Notes: generated from the sequence alone by a model not told the origin. 64,000 nucleotides of DNA from Bradyrhizobium sp. AZCC 1719 (GCF_036924525.1 NZ_JAZHRU010000001.1:4245001-4309000); one strand, 5' to 3'. Counted from the first letter of the stretch, positions 52,345 to 61,324 are shown. A program made the numbers and translations.

Positions 52345-52424
52345 GTCATTCCGGGATGGTCCGAAGGACCAGACCCGGAATCTCGAGATTCCGGGTTCGA
52401 TGCTGCGCATCGCCCCGGAATGAC
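52345..52424. repeat. Palindromic repeat A, copy 6
   Basis: Left hairpin GGTCCGAAGGACC, central CCGGAATCTCGAGATTCCGG, right hairpin GATGCTGCGCATC, outer arms GTCATTCCGGGA / GCCCCGGAATGAC. It lies between the ATPase gene and the MlrC-type gene, both leftward. Confidence 0.93.
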
Positions 52425-52435
52425 GGCGCGCTTGA

Positions 52436-54097
52436 TTATTCCGCCGCCACTTCCACAGGCCGGAAATTGGCGAAATCCCAGCCGCGGCCGGGGGCGGCAT
52501 CGAGCAATGCCCTGGTATAGGCCTGCTGCGGGTGGGTCAGCACCTGCGCGGCCGGGCCCTGTTCGACGATCCGGCCATGCTGCATCACAGCGACGTCGTC
52601 ACAGATTTGCGCCGCGACGCGAAGATCATGGGTGATGAACAACAACGCAATGCCCAGCCGCTTCTGGATTTCGTCGAGCAGTTCGAGCACCTGCGCCTGC
52701 ACGGAGACGTCGAGCGCCGAGACCGCTTCGTCCGCAACCAGCACGTCGGGGTCGAGCGCGAGCGCGCGCGCAATCGCGATGCGCTGACGCTGTCCGCCGG
52801 AGAATTGATGCGGATAGCGCGACACGGCATCGGCCGGCAGATCGACCAGTTCGAGCAGCTCGCGCGCCTTCGCCAGCGCTTCGGCACGCGGCATGCCGTA
52901 ATTGATCGGGCCCTCGGCAATGGTTTCGCCGACGGTCACGCGCGGATTGAGCGAGCGGTAGGGGTCCTGGAAGATGATCTGGATCTTCTTGCGGTGCGGC
53001 TGCAAGAGCCGCCGCGAGAGGTCGGAGATCTCGCGGCCCGCGAGCCGCACGCCGCCGGAAGTCGGATCGATCAGGCGGACGATGCAGCGCGCCACCGTCG
53101 ACTTGCCCGAGCCGCTTTCGCCGACGATGCCGAGCGTGCGGCCTTTGCGCAAAGTGAGGGTGACGTCCTTGGCGGCGGCGACTTCGCGCGCCTTTCCGAG
53201 GAAAGAACGCTCGCGATAGACCTTGCCCAGTTCGTTGGCTTCCAGCACCACCGGCTCTTCGGTCTCCGCGCGGGGCGCCCGCGGCACCAGGCTCGGCACC
53301 GAGGAGAGCAGGTTGCGGGTGTACTCCATGGTCGGCGAGCGCAAAATGCTGTCGAGCGTGCCGGTCTCGACGAGCCGGCCGTAGCGCATCACCGCGACGC
53401 GATCGGCGATCTCGGCGACCACGCCCATGTCATGGGTGATGAACAGCACGGCGGTGCCGTGATCGCGCTGCAGGTCGCGGATCAGCGTCAGTATCTGCTT
53501 CTGCGTGGTGACATCGAGCGCCGTCGTTGGCTCGTCCGCGATCAGGAGCTTCGGTTCGAGCACCAGCGCCATCGCAATCATGATGCGCTGGCGCTGTCCG
53601 CCCGATAGTCGGTGCGGGTAGGAGGCAAAGATGCGCTCCACGTCGGGCAACCGGACATGCTCCATCATTGCCAAAATCTTCTGGCGGCGGGCGCGGGCGT
53701 CGAGATCGGTGTGGGCGCGCAAGACTTCGTCGATCTGGCGGCCGACCGGCACCACCGGATTGAGCGCCGTCATCGGCTCCTGAAAGATCATCGCCATCCT
53801 CGTGGCGCGCAACTGCCGCAGGCGCTTGTCGGTGGCGGTGAGCAGTTCCTCGCCGACCAGCTTGATGCTGCCGCCCGAGGGCACCAGCGCGCCTTTCTGC
53901 AACAGCCCCATCACGGTCAGCGACGTCACCGATTTGCCGGAGCCGCTTTCGCCGACCACGCAGAGGGTTTCGCGCTCGCGCACCTGCAGCGAGACGCCGT
54001 CAATGATGCGCTGGCCGGAAGGATTTTTGCCGAGGCCGACGACGAGGTTGTCGATGTCGAGGACGATGTTTTTCATTTCAGTGTGTTCTGCCGTCAT
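52436..54097 (-). CDS. Dipeptide/glutathione-type ABC transporter double ATP-binding protein
   Basis: 553 residues with two complete ATPase halves, as in GsiA or fused DppD-DppF: Walker A GESGSGKS twice (about residues 54-61 and 333-340), signatures LSGGQRQR and FSGGQRQR, Walker B LLIADEPT and LVADEAV. Each half ends with the oligopeptide-type C-terminal segment. It powers the DppB/DppC-like permeases encoded upstream. The start is uncertain: ATG 54097 lies in a palindrome fragment, ATG 54076 (MKNIVLDIDNL) is a plausible alternative; neither has a clear ribosome site. Confidence 0.93.
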   Translation of the reverse strand: MTAEHTEMKNIVLDIDNLVVGLGKNPSGQRIIDGVSLQVRERETLCVVGESGSGKSVTSLTVMGLLQKGALVPSGGSIKLVGEELLTATDKRLRQLRATRMAMIFQEPMTALNPVVPVGRQIDEVLRAHTDLDARARRQKILAMMEHVRLPDVERIFASYPHRLSGGQRQRIMIAMALVLEPKLLIADEPTTALDVTTQKQILTLIRDLQRDHGTAVLFITHDMGVVAEIADRVAVMRYGRLVETGTLDSILRSPTMEYTRNLLSSVPSLVPRAPRAETEEPVVLEANELGKVYRERSFLGKAREVAAAKDVTLTLRKGRTLGIVGESGSGKSTVARCIVRLIDPTSGGVRLAGREISDLSRRLLQPHRKKIQIIFQDPYRSLNPRVTVGETIAEGPINYGMPRAEALAKARELLELVDLPADAVSRYPHQFSGGQRQRIAIARALALDPDVLVADEAVSALDVSVQAQVLELLDEIQKRLGIALLFITHDLRVAAQICDDVAVMQHGRIVEQGPAAQVLTHPQQAYTRALLDAAPGRGWDFANFRPVEVAAE

Positions 54098-54128
54098 TGC
54101 GAGGAGCGTATGCGACGAAATCGATCGG

Positions 54129-54209
54129 TCGTCATTCCGGGATGGTGCGATAGCACCAGACCCGGAATCTCGAGATCCCGGGTTCGATGCTTCGCATCGC
54201 CCCGGGATG
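54129..54209. repeat. Palindromic repeat A, copy 7
   Basis: Left hairpin GGTGCGATAGCACC, central CCGGAATCTCGAGATCCCGG (one mismatch), right hairpin GATGCTTCGCATC, outer arms GTCATTCCGGGA / GCCCCGGGATGAC. Next to it (54094-54115) is a truncated GTCATTGCGAGG fragment of the other palindrome family. It lies between two genes of the same transporter operon. Confidence 0.92.
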
Positions 54210-54233
54210 ACGGCTTCAATTGAATTGAAGCCG

Positions 54234-55124
54234 TCACTTCCCGGCCTCCCGTTGTTTCATGCGCGGATCGAGCGCGTCGCGGGCGGCGTCGCCGATCAGG
54301 TTGACGCTGAGGATCGCGATCGACAGCAATAGCCCCGGCCAGAAGATCAGCGACGGCTTGACCTGGAAGTAGGCGCGGCCCTCGGCCATGATATTGCCCC
54401 AGGTCGGGGTTTCCGGGCTGATGCCGGCGCCGAGGAACGACAGGATCGCCTCGGTAAGGATGGCGGAGGCGGCGACGTAAGTGCCTTGCACGATCAGCGG
54501 CGCCACCGTGTTCGGCATCAAATGCCGCCACATGATCTTGGGCAGGCTGGTGCCGACCGAGATCGCGGCCTCGACATAAGGCTCCTCGCGTGCCGACAGC
54601 ACGACGGAGCGCACCAGCCGCGCCACGCGCGGAATTTCGGGAATGGTGATCGCCACCAGCACCGTCATCAGGCTGGCGCCGGACAGCGACACCACGGCGA
54701 TTGCGAGCAGGATGGAAGGGATCGCCATCAGGCCGTCCATCACCCGCATCATGACGGCATCGACCCATTTGAAGAAGCCGGAGACGAGGCCGATCACGAG
54801 GCCGATGCCGATCGAGAAGACCGCTGCGCCCAGACCGATCAGGAGCGAAATCCGGCCGCCATAGATGATGCGCGAGAGCACGTCGCGGCCGTACGCGTCG
54901 GTGCCGAGCAGGAACTGTGCGCTTGATGGTTTCAGCCGCTGTGCCGGCGCCAGCAATTGCGGATCGTGCGGCGCGAGCAGGGGGGCAGCGATCGCCATCG
55001 CGATGATGAGTGCGAGGCAGACAGTCGCGGTCGCGATGATCGGCGTCGCCGTGAGGAATCCAAGTGTCGGCCGGAACGGCGTGGTGACAGGGATTGACGG
55101 TTCGGGAAGGGTTTCGATCGCCAT
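54234..55124 (-). CDS. Peptide ABC transporter permease, DppC type
   Basis: 296 residues. An N-terminal membrane helix (about 29-51) and the HDPQLLAPAQRLKPSSAQFLLGTDAYGRDVLSRIIYGGRISLLIG segment are hallmarks of DppC/OppC. Five further helices and the EAA loop (EAAISVGTSLPKIMWRHLMPN) for contact with the ATPase follow. TGATG coupling with the DppB-type gene. With it forms the inner-membrane channel for peptides, glutathione or related solutes. Confidence 0.95.
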   Translation of the reverse strand: MAIETLPEPSIPVTTPFRPTLGFLTATPIIATATVCLALIIAMAIAAPLLAPHDPQLLAPAQRLKPSSAQFLLGTDAYGRDVLSRIIYGGRISLLIGLGAAVFSIGIGLVIGLVSGFFKWVDAVMMRVMDGLMAIPSILLAIAVVSLSGASLMTVLVAITIPEIPRVARLVRSVVLSAREEPYVEAAISVGTSLPKIMWRHLMPNTVAPLIVQGTYVAASAILTEAILSFLGAGISPETPTWGNIMAEGRAYFQVKPSLIFWPGLLLSIAILSVNLIGDAARDALDPRMKQREAGK

Positions 55125-56065
55125 CAGTAGCGAATCCTCGGATCAAGCAGGGTGTAGGCGACGTCGATCAGGAGATTGACGGTGACATAGATCAGCGACG
55201 TCAACAGGATCATCGCCTGGATGACGGGATAATCGCGCGCCAGCACGGCATCGACGGTCAGGCGGCCGATGCCGGGCAGGTTGAACACGCTTTCGGTGAC
55301 CACGACGCCGGAAATCAGCAGCGCGAATCCCGTTCCGATCACGGTGATGACGGGCACGGCGGCGTTGCGTAGGGCATGGCGCAGCAGCACGCCGGTCTCG
55401 CTGATGCCTTTGGCGCGCGCGGTGCGGACGTAGTCCTCGCCGAGCACATCCAGCATCGCCGCCCGCGTCATGCGCGCGATCAGCGCGACATAGATAAAGG
55501 AGAGCGTACAGGTCGGCAGGATGATGCGCTCGAAGAACGGACCGAAGCCGGCCGTGATGCTGCGGAAACCCTGCACCGGCACCCAGCGCAGCTCGATGGC
55601 AAAGATCTGGATCAGCACATAGCCGATCACGAACACCGGCACGGAGAAGCCGACCACCGACAGGCCCATTACGAAGCGGTCGATCCAGGTGCCGTGCTTC
55701 CACGCCGCAATCACGCCGAGCGGCACCGCAACGACAATAGCCAGAATGATCGTGGAAAGGGCAATCGAGATCGACGGCTCGACGCGCTGACTGATCATCT
55801 TCAAGACTGGCACGTTGGAGATCAAGGAGACGCCGAGGTCGCCTTGCAGCAGCTTGCCGATCCAGGTGAAGAATTGGGTGTAGAGCGGCTCATTGAGGCC
55901 GAGCGAAGTGCGGATGCGCTCGAGCTGTTCGGGCGTTGCGTTGTCGCCGGCCAGAATCGCGGCGGGATCGCCGGGCGTCAGCCGCAGCAGGAGAAACACA
56001 AACAGCGCCACCACGCCCATCACGGGAATGGCGGCGAGAATGCGGCGAAGCAGATATCCGAGCAT
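55124..56065 (-). CDS. Peptide ABC transporter permease, DppB type
   Basis: 313 residues with six membrane helices. MLGYLLRRILAAIPVMGVVALFVFLLLRLTPGDPAA at the N-terminus and the EAA loop (DYVRTARAKGISETGVLLRHALRNAAVPVITV) are typical of DppB/GsiC. Its stop overlaps the DppC-type start by one base. With the DppC-type subunit, the double ATPase and probably the binding protein at 57735, it makes a complete importer. Confidence 0.95.
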   Translation of the reverse strand: MLGYLLRRILAAIPVMGVVALFVFLLLRLTPGDPAAILAGDNATPEQLERIRTSLGLNEPLYTQFFTWIGKLLQGDLGVSLISNVPVLKMISQRVEPSISIALSTIILAIVVAVPLGVIAAWKHGTWIDRFVMGLSVVGFSVPVFVIGYVLIQIFAIELRWVPVQGFRSITAGFGPFFERIILPTCTLSFIYVALIARMTRAAMLDVLGEDYVRTARAKGISETGVLLRHALRNAAVPVITVIGTGFALLISGVVVTESVFNLPGIGRLTVDAVLARDYPVIQAMILLTSLIYVTVNLLIDVAYTLLDPRIRY

Positions 56066-56220
56066 CTTGATCCGTTAGTTGTAGGTGAATTGAGCAGCGC
56101 TGCCCTTAGACTTGGTTTCCGCGCCACCAGCGTAGCATTTCAGCAAGTCCCGTGCCATTGCGCCTGCGTTTTTTGCGATGCAGCTAGGCGGTGGGACGAA
56201 ATGCGTGCGTCATTCTCTTC

Positions 56221-56320
56221 GTCATTCCGGGATGGTGCGTTAGCACCAGACCCGGAATCTCGAGATTCTCTGGGGCGCAACGGCGCCCCATAGTTCGATG
56301 CTTCGCATCGCCCCCAGATG
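56221..56320. repeat. Palindromic repeat A, copy 8, interrupted by a nested palindrome
   Basis: Left hairpin GGTGCGTTAGCACC and CCGGAATCTCGAGATTC are normal, but the right half is broken by GGGGCGC-AACG-GCGCCCC, after which the right hairpin GATGCTTCGCATC resumes. The final outer arm is degraded (CCCCAGATGCAC). It lies between the M20 and DppB-type genes. Confidence 0.85.
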
Positions 56321-56324
56321 CACT

Positions 56325-57455
56325 TCACTCCAGCGTCGCGAGCAGCCCCGCCATCAGCCGGCCGCGTTCGGCGAGGCTGTCTACTTCAATATGCTCGTTC
56401 AGCGTATGCGCATCGGCGCCGCGGACGCCCAGGCCATCGAGCGTCGGGATGCCCATGGCGCCGGTAAAATTGCCGTCGGATCCGCCACCGGCGCTGCCAT
56501 GGGGCAGTTCGAGGCCCAACTGCGCGGCAATCCGGCACGCCTTTTCGTATAACGCCATGGTGCCGGCATCTGGTTCCCACACCGGGCGGGTGACGCCGCG
56601 GATTACCGTGAACGTGACGTCGTTGCTGGTGCCTGACAGCGCCAGCATACGCTCGACGCCGCGATCGAGATCGGCCTGGCGCTTGGCCATGCTCAGCGCT
56701 TCGCCGGTGCAGGTGGTGGCGACGCAATTGACCCACTGGCCGCCATGCACGATGCCGACCGAGAACGTACAATCTTCGGTCGTCATGCCGTCGATCGCGA
56801 TAATCTGGCGTGCCATTTCGCGGATCGCGGAACGGCCGGAAGAAAGCGTGGCGCCAGCATGGCTCGGCTTGCCGACGGCCTCCAGATTGAAGCGCGCAAT
56901 CGCATAGCGTCCAGTGACGACGCCATTGTTCGGCCGTCCGGGCTCCGGCACCAGCACGTACTTGTTTCGCGCGGCTTCCGCCTCGATGATGTCGCGGGTC
57001 GAGGGCGTGCCGACTTCCTCGTCGGGCGTGAACAGCACCGTAATCGGCAGCGGCGTGGTGAACGCGGCGCGGGCCAGTTGCCGGATCGCTTCCAGCGAGA
57101 GGTAATTGCCGCCCTTCATGTCGAAGATGCCGGGGCCGAAGCATTTGTTGCCCTCGCGCCGCCATCGCAGCTTTTCGATGGTGCCGACGGGGTGGACAGT
57201 ATCCATGTGGCCGGCGATCAGGATGCCGGGCTCGCCCTGCTTCGGGTGAGGAAAGCGGGCGCGGACGCAGCCGGCAAATCCCTGGCGGCCGGCGATGCGC
57301 TCGATGGTCGCACCCATAATGGCCATGTCGCGCGCGGCGAGGTCGAGCATGCGTTCCACCGCAGCCTTGTCCCAGGTCGGGCTTTCGCACTCCACCCAGC
57401 CGCGCAACCCCTGCAGCATGGCCTCGGAATCAAAGGGAAGATTGGCTGGGTTCAT
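56325..57455 (-). CDS. M20 family metallopeptidase (carboxypeptidase G2-like)
   Basis: 376 residues, AGAGAAG before the ATG. Zinc-site motifs: ILIAGHMDTVHPVGT (His and Asp), GPGIFDMKGGNYLSLEAI, VLFTPDEEVGTPSTRD (catalytic Glu), VPEPGRPNNGVVTGR and the late GADAHTLNEHIEVDSL with the final His. It resembles glutamate carboxypeptidase (CPG2), which removes C-terminal glutamate. First gene of the leftward transporter-peptidase group and divergent from the binding-protein gene, which fits hydrolysis of an imported peptide-like substrate. Confidence 0.93.
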   Translation of the reverse strand: MNPANLPFDSEAMLQGLRGWVECESPTWDKAAVERMLDLAARDMAIMGATIERIAGRQGFAGCVRARFPHPKQGEPGILIAGHMDTVHPVGTIEKLRWRREGNKCFGPGIFDMKGGNYLSLEAIRQLARAAFTTPLPITVLFTPDEEVGTPSTRDIIEAEAARNKYVLVPEPGRPNNGVVTGRYAIARFNLEAVGKPSHAGATLSSGRSAIREMARQIIAIDGMTTEDCTFSVGIVHGGQWVNCVATTCTGEALSMAKRQADLDRGVERMLALSGTSNDVTFTVIRGVTRPVWEPDAGTMALYEKACRIAAQLGLELPHGSAGGGSDGNFTGAMGIPTLDGLGVRGADAHTLNEHIEVDSLAERGRLMAGLLATLE

Positions 57456-57734
57456 GGACTTCTCTTGGTTTTCTTAATCTTGGGTTTCGACCGATAGGGC
57501 ACCGGCCCCGCCGCGTACGAGAATGATCTCGCGCGGATTTGTAAAGTGAAACATGAACGCGCGTCCCGCGGTATCCGCAGCGCGGTGGCCACGTCAAAGC
57601 GGATTGACGCGCCGCGCGCTTGATGCAAGTCTTCAAATAGTCAGGATTTACAGCGTGTTAGTTCGCCCAAATAACGAACCGCATGCATAATGAATCAGCG
57701 GACATTGAACAGTTTCACGTCAGGAGGAGATCGA

Positions 57735-59357
57735 ATGTTCCACATCATGCGTTGGAAACGTCCCACGATAGCGACTGCGTTGTCGGTGCTTGCGCTGTCG
57801 GCGGCGCTGACGTCGATAGGCCCGACCTCGCAGGCCACGGCCGCCAGCAAGAAGACCATCACCGCGGTGATGCACTCCGATCTGCGCGTTCTCGATCCCG
57901 GCTTCACCACCGCCTACATCACCCGCGATCATGGCTACATGATCTACGATACGCTGCTGGCGACCGATTCCAATTTCAAGGTCCAGCCCCAGATGGCGGA
58001 CTGGAAAGTCAGCGATGACAAGCTGACTTATACGTTCACCTTGCGCGATGGCTTGAAGTGGCACGATGGTGCGCCGGTGACGGCGGAAGACTGCGTCGCC
58101 TCTCTGAAGCGCTGGGGCCGCAACGACAATATGGGCCAGAAGCTGATGGATTTCACCGCCAGCATCGAGCCGATCGACGCCAAGAGCTTTGCGTTGAAAC
58201 TGAAGGAGCCCTACGGCCTGGTGCTGGAATCGATCGGCAAGCCGTCGTCCTATACGCCGTTCATGATGCCCAAGCGGCTCGCGGAAACGCCGGCTGGTCA
58301 GCAGATCAAGGAACATATCGGATCCGGCCCGTTCAAATTCGTGCAGTCGGAATTCCAGCCGGGCGTGAAGGCGGCCTATGAAAAGAACCCGGACTACGTG
58401 CCGCGCAAGGAGCCGCCGAGCTGGACCGCCGGCGGCAAGGTCGCGAAGGTCGATCGCGTCGAATGGATCACCATGCCGGATGCGCAGACCGCGGTGAACG
58501 CATTGCAGTCCGGCGATATCGACTTCATGGAAAATCCGTCGTTCGATCTGTTGCCCGTGGTGAAAGCCAACAAGGACATCAAGATCGAGATTTTGAACAA
58601 GCTCGGCTTCCAGACGCTCGGCCGGATGAACTTCCTCCTTCCGCCCTTCGATAACGTCAAGGTTCGCCGCGCCGCGCTGCTGGCGATGAACCAGAAGGAC
58701 GTTCTGGACGCGCTGGTCGGCAACCCCGAATATTACAAGATCTGCGGTGCCTACTTCGTCTGCGGCACGCCGCTGGCGACCGACGAGGGCGCCGGAAATC
58801 TGACCAAGGCCGGCAGCATGGCGGAAGCCAAGAAGGCGCTCGCCGAGTCCGGTTACGATGGCACCCCGATCGTGATCATGGCGCCGGGCGACGTCGTCAC
58901 GCTGAAGGCGCAGCCGATCGTCGCGGCCCAACTGTTGCGCGACGCCGGCTTCAAGGTCGACCTGCAGGCCACCGACTGGCAGACCGTCGTCACACGCCGC
59001 GCCAGCCAGAAGCCCACGAAGGAGGGCGGCTGGAACATGTTTTTCACCAACTGGGTCGGCGCCGACGTGATGAACCCGATCGCCAACGCGTCGATCGGCG
59101 GCCGCGGCACCAAGGGCGGCTGGTTCGGTTGGGCGGAAAGCGCCAAGATCGAGGAGTTGAAGGACAAGTTCGCGCGCGCGACCTCGCCGGACGAGCAGAA
59201 GAAAATCGCTGCCGAAATCCAGAAGGAAGCCTATGAGCAGGTGATCTACGTTCCGCTCGGCCAATATCTCGCGCCGAGCGCGTGGCGGAAGTCGCTTACC
59301 GGTGTGCTCGATGGCCCGGCGACGCCGGTCTTCTGGAACATTGACAAGAGCGAGTAA
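57735..59357 (+). CDS. Peptide/glutathione-type ABC substrate-binding protein
   Basis: 540 residues from the ATG at 57735, directly after AGGAGGA; an in-frame start at 57690 lacks such a site. A signal peptide (ATALSVLALSAALTSIGPTSQATAAS) precedes the family-5 fold: ITAVMHSDLRVLDPGFTTAYITRDHGYMIYDTLLA, TFTLRDGLKWHDGAPVTAEDCVASLKRW, IGSGPFKFV, NFLLPPFDNVKVRRAALLAMNQKDVL. It probably delivers substrate to the DppB/DppC/double-ATPase importer encoded divergently. A strong terminator follows. The ~280-base divergent intergenic region should hold both promoters. Confidence 0.95.
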   Translation: MFHIMRWKRPTIATALSVLALSAALTSIGPTSQATAASKKTITAVMHSDLRVLDPGFTTAYITRDHGYMIYDTLLATDSNFKVQPQMADWKVSDDKLTYTFTLRDGLKWHDGAPVTAEDCVASLKRWGRNDNMGQKLMDFTASIEPIDAKSFALKLKEPYGLVLESIGKPSSYTPFMMPKRLAETPAGQQIKEHIGSGPFKFVQSEFQPGVKAAYEKNPDYVPRKEPPSWTAGGKVAKVDRVEWITMPDAQTAVNALQSGDIDFMENPSFDLLPVVKANKDIKIEILNKLGFQTLGRMNFLLPPFDNVKVRRAALLAMNQKDVLDALVGNPEYYKICGAYFVCGTPLATDEGAGNLTKAGSMAEAKKALAESGYDGTPIVIMAPGDVVTLKAQPIVAAQLLRDAGFKVDLQATDWQTVVTRRASQKPTKEGGWNMFFTNWVGADVMNPIANASIGGRGTKGGWFGWAESAKIEELKDKFARATSPDEQKKIAAEIQKEAYEQVIYVPLGQYLAPSAWRKSLTGVLDGPATPVFWNIDKSE

Positions 59358-59389
59358 GGCAGTTCGCTTTAAGTCGAACATCAGCAAAG

Positions 59390-59422
59390 CGCGACGGAGG
59401 ACTGTTCCTCCGTCGCGTTTTT
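59390..59422 (+). terminator. Intrinsic terminator after the binding-protein gene
   Basis: CGCGACGGAGGA-CTGT-TCCTCCGTCGCG, a perfect 12-bp stem, followed by TTTTT. 32 bases after the stop. Confidence 0.95.
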
Positions 59423-59432
59423 GTTTTCATCG

Positions 59433-59576
59433 TCAGCAGTGGGTATCGCGTACCAGTTCCGGGCCGTCATTCTCAAGCGGCGGAGAGACTTGCGGCGGTG
59501 GCGGCGACGGGGAGCGCTGATCCCGCGCTTGCTTGCGCTCGGCTGCAGCCTTTTCCCGATCTTTCTCACTGGTCAT
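59433..59576 (-). CDS. Small charged hypothetical protein
   Basis: 47 residues from the ATG at 59576, with TGGAG nine bases upstream; the frame continues upstream inside the alpha/beta-hydrolase region, but only the small version has a ribosome site. Sequence MTSEKDREKAAAERKQARDQ is charged, then Pro/Ser-rich. No family recognised. It could also be a spurious frame. Confidence 0.45.
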   Translation of the reverse strand: MTSEKDREKAAAERKQARDQRSPSPPPPQVSPPLENDGPELVRDTHC

Positions 59577-59628
59577 GTTGTCATACTCCATTTTGTGCAC
59601 GACAACATCTTTGTGGGCGTTGCGTTCC

Positions 59629-60486
59629 TCACGCGGGATGCGCAGCCAGATGTTCCAGCAGAAGTTCGCACACCCGCTCCGGCGCCTGATCCGCCGCAAA
59701 ATGCCCGACGCCGGGCAGCACCTCGAAACGATAGGGCGCGGCGATGAAATCCACCGTGCCTTCGGCGGCGGGGCGACCGACGGTGTCGTCGGCGTCGCCC
59801 CAGATATAGAGCGTCGGCACGCGGATCGGACCGAGCGGGCCGCGGATCGCGCCGCGTGCGCGATACCATGCGAGCGCCGCTTCCATCGCGTCCTTGTTGC
59901 CGAGCACGGCAAGATGCCTCTCGATCGCATCAGAGGGAACGCCATTGGCGGCGAGACGCTCGCGCAGCCATTTGGCATCGTTCGCAAGCACGACATCGGC
60001 GGCATCGGGCTCCAGAAACGCCTTGTGATGCCTTGAGCGCTGCGCCTGCTCGCCGTCGGTTGCCAGCGCGCGGTTGAACGCGTTCGGGTGCGGTCGCGAG
60101 AGAATGGTGAGCGACGCCAGCCGCTCGGGATGGCGGTCGGCGACCCCCCAGGCGATGCTGCCGCCCCAGTCATGGCCGACCAGATGAAACCGCGCATCGC
60201 CATAGCCGGCAGCCGCCCCGATCGCCAAGGCGTCGTCCATCAGGCGGTCGATCAGGTAGTGCGAAAATTCCCGCGGATCGGGCCGTGCGCCCGGCGAGTA
60301 GCCGCGCTGGCTCGGCGCAACGGCGCGATAGCCCATATCGCCGAGCGCCGTCACCTGCGCACGCCAGCAATGCATCGATTCCGCAAAGCCGTGCAGCAGC
60401 AGCACCAGCGGCGCGCCGGGCGTGCCGACGCTGATGGCATCGAAGGTGAGGTGCGGGGCGATGGTGATTTGCTCTGACGCCGGCAT
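59629..60486 (-). CDS. Alpha/beta-hydrolase, epoxide hydrolase-like
   Basis: 285 residues. VLLLHGFAESMHCWRAQV is the oxyanion HG motif; HLVGHDWGGSIAWG is the nucleophile elbow with Asp106 in place of Ser, as in epoxide hydrolases and haloalkane dehalogenases. A cap domain (about 135-205) and a C-terminal VLPGVGHFAADQAPERV histidine complete the triad. It probably opens an epoxide or a related electrophilic ring. Divergent from plsC across ~100 bases. No signal peptide. Confidence 0.92.
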   Translation of the reverse strand: MPASEQITIAPHLTFDAISVGTPGAPLVLLLHGFAESMHCWRAQVTALGDMGYRAVAPSQRGYSPGARPDPREFSHYLIDRLMDDALAIGAAAGYGDARFHLVGHDWGGSIAWGVADRHPERLASLTILSRPHPNAFNRALATDGEQAQRSRHHKAFLEPDAADVVLANDAKWLRERLAANGVPSDAIERHLAVLGNKDAMEAALAWYRARGAIRGPLGPIRVPTLYIWGDADDTVGRPAAEGTVDFIAAPYRFEVLPGVGHFAADQAPERVCELLLEHLAAHPA

Positions 60487-60589
60487 GCGACGAACCTAAC
60501 GAGGCGATTCCGGCCGGTCGATGACGGAATTGTGCAACGGCGGGAAAGTGCTGTATTGGGTGGCCACAAAGCGCCCAAGGGGACAATCG

Positions 60590-61324
60590 TTGCACTATTT
60601 GAGATCGATCATATTCGATACGGCGGTGGTAATCCTGACGCTCGCCGTGTCGCTGACGGTGCCGCTCATGTGGCTGTTCAATGCGAGCGGCGCGACGGTG
60701 CGTGCGGTTTCGCAGGTCTGGGTCAACGGCATCATGTTTCTGATGAAGCATGTCGTAGGCCTCGATTACACGGTGCAGGGGCGCGAGAACGTGCCCGACG
60801 GTCCCTGCATCATCGCCTGCAACCATCAATCGCTGTGGGAAACCGCGGCGCTCTGCGCGCTTTTCCCGGACGCCAGCATCGTCGCCAAGAAAGAGCTGCG
60901 CAAGGTGCCGTTCGTCGGCTGGTTCCTGGAGCGCTATCCGATGATTTTGGTCGATCGCTCGGCGGGCCGCCATGCGCTGCGCCAGATGGTCGATGAAGCC
61001 AGGCGAGCGGCCGGCGAGGGCCGTCAGGTCTTGCTGTTTCCGCAAGGTACCCGCCAGGCGATCGATGAGCCGATGAGATTCCAGTCGGCTGGCATCTCGG
61101 CGCTCTACACCAACCTCGACGTATCAGTCGTTCCCGCGGCGTGCAATTCCGGCCTGTTCTGGGGCAAGAAGACCCTGATCATGCACTCCGGCACCATCAC
61201 GCTGTCCTTCCTGCCGCCGATCGCGCCGGGCCTGCTGCGCAAGGAATTTCAGGAAAAGATGGAGCGGATGATTGCGGAGGAGGCGAGCCGGCTGCTCACG
61301 CTGAGCAAGGCGAAGGTGCACTAG
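60590..61324 (+). CDS. 1-acylglycerol-3-phosphate O-acyltransferase family protein (PlsC-like)
   Basis: 244 residues when started at the TTG at 60590, six bases after AAGGGGA (60577-60583); the in-frame ATG at 60521 has no such site. An N-terminal membrane helix (about 8-30) precedes the acyltransferase domain. Motif I reads NHQSLWE, an HX4E variant of the usual HX4D, and motif III reads FPQGTR where FPEGTR is typical. Both occur in alphaproteobacterial relatives. It adds the second acyl chain to lysophosphatidic acid or related lysolipids. It converges with the TMEM175-type gene, overlapping by 4 bases. Confidence 0.9.
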   Translation: MHYLRSIIFDTAVVILTLAVSLTVPLMWLFNASGATVRAVSQVWVNGIMFLMKHVVGLDYTVQGRENVPDGPCIIACNHQSLWETAALCALFPDASIVAKKELRKVPFVGWFLERYPMILVDRSAGRHALRQMVDEARRAAGEGRQVLLFPQGTRQAIDEPMRFQSAGISALYTNLDVSVVPAACNSGLFWGKKTLIMHSGTITLSFLPPIAPGLLRKEFQEKMERMIAEEASRLLTLSKAKVH

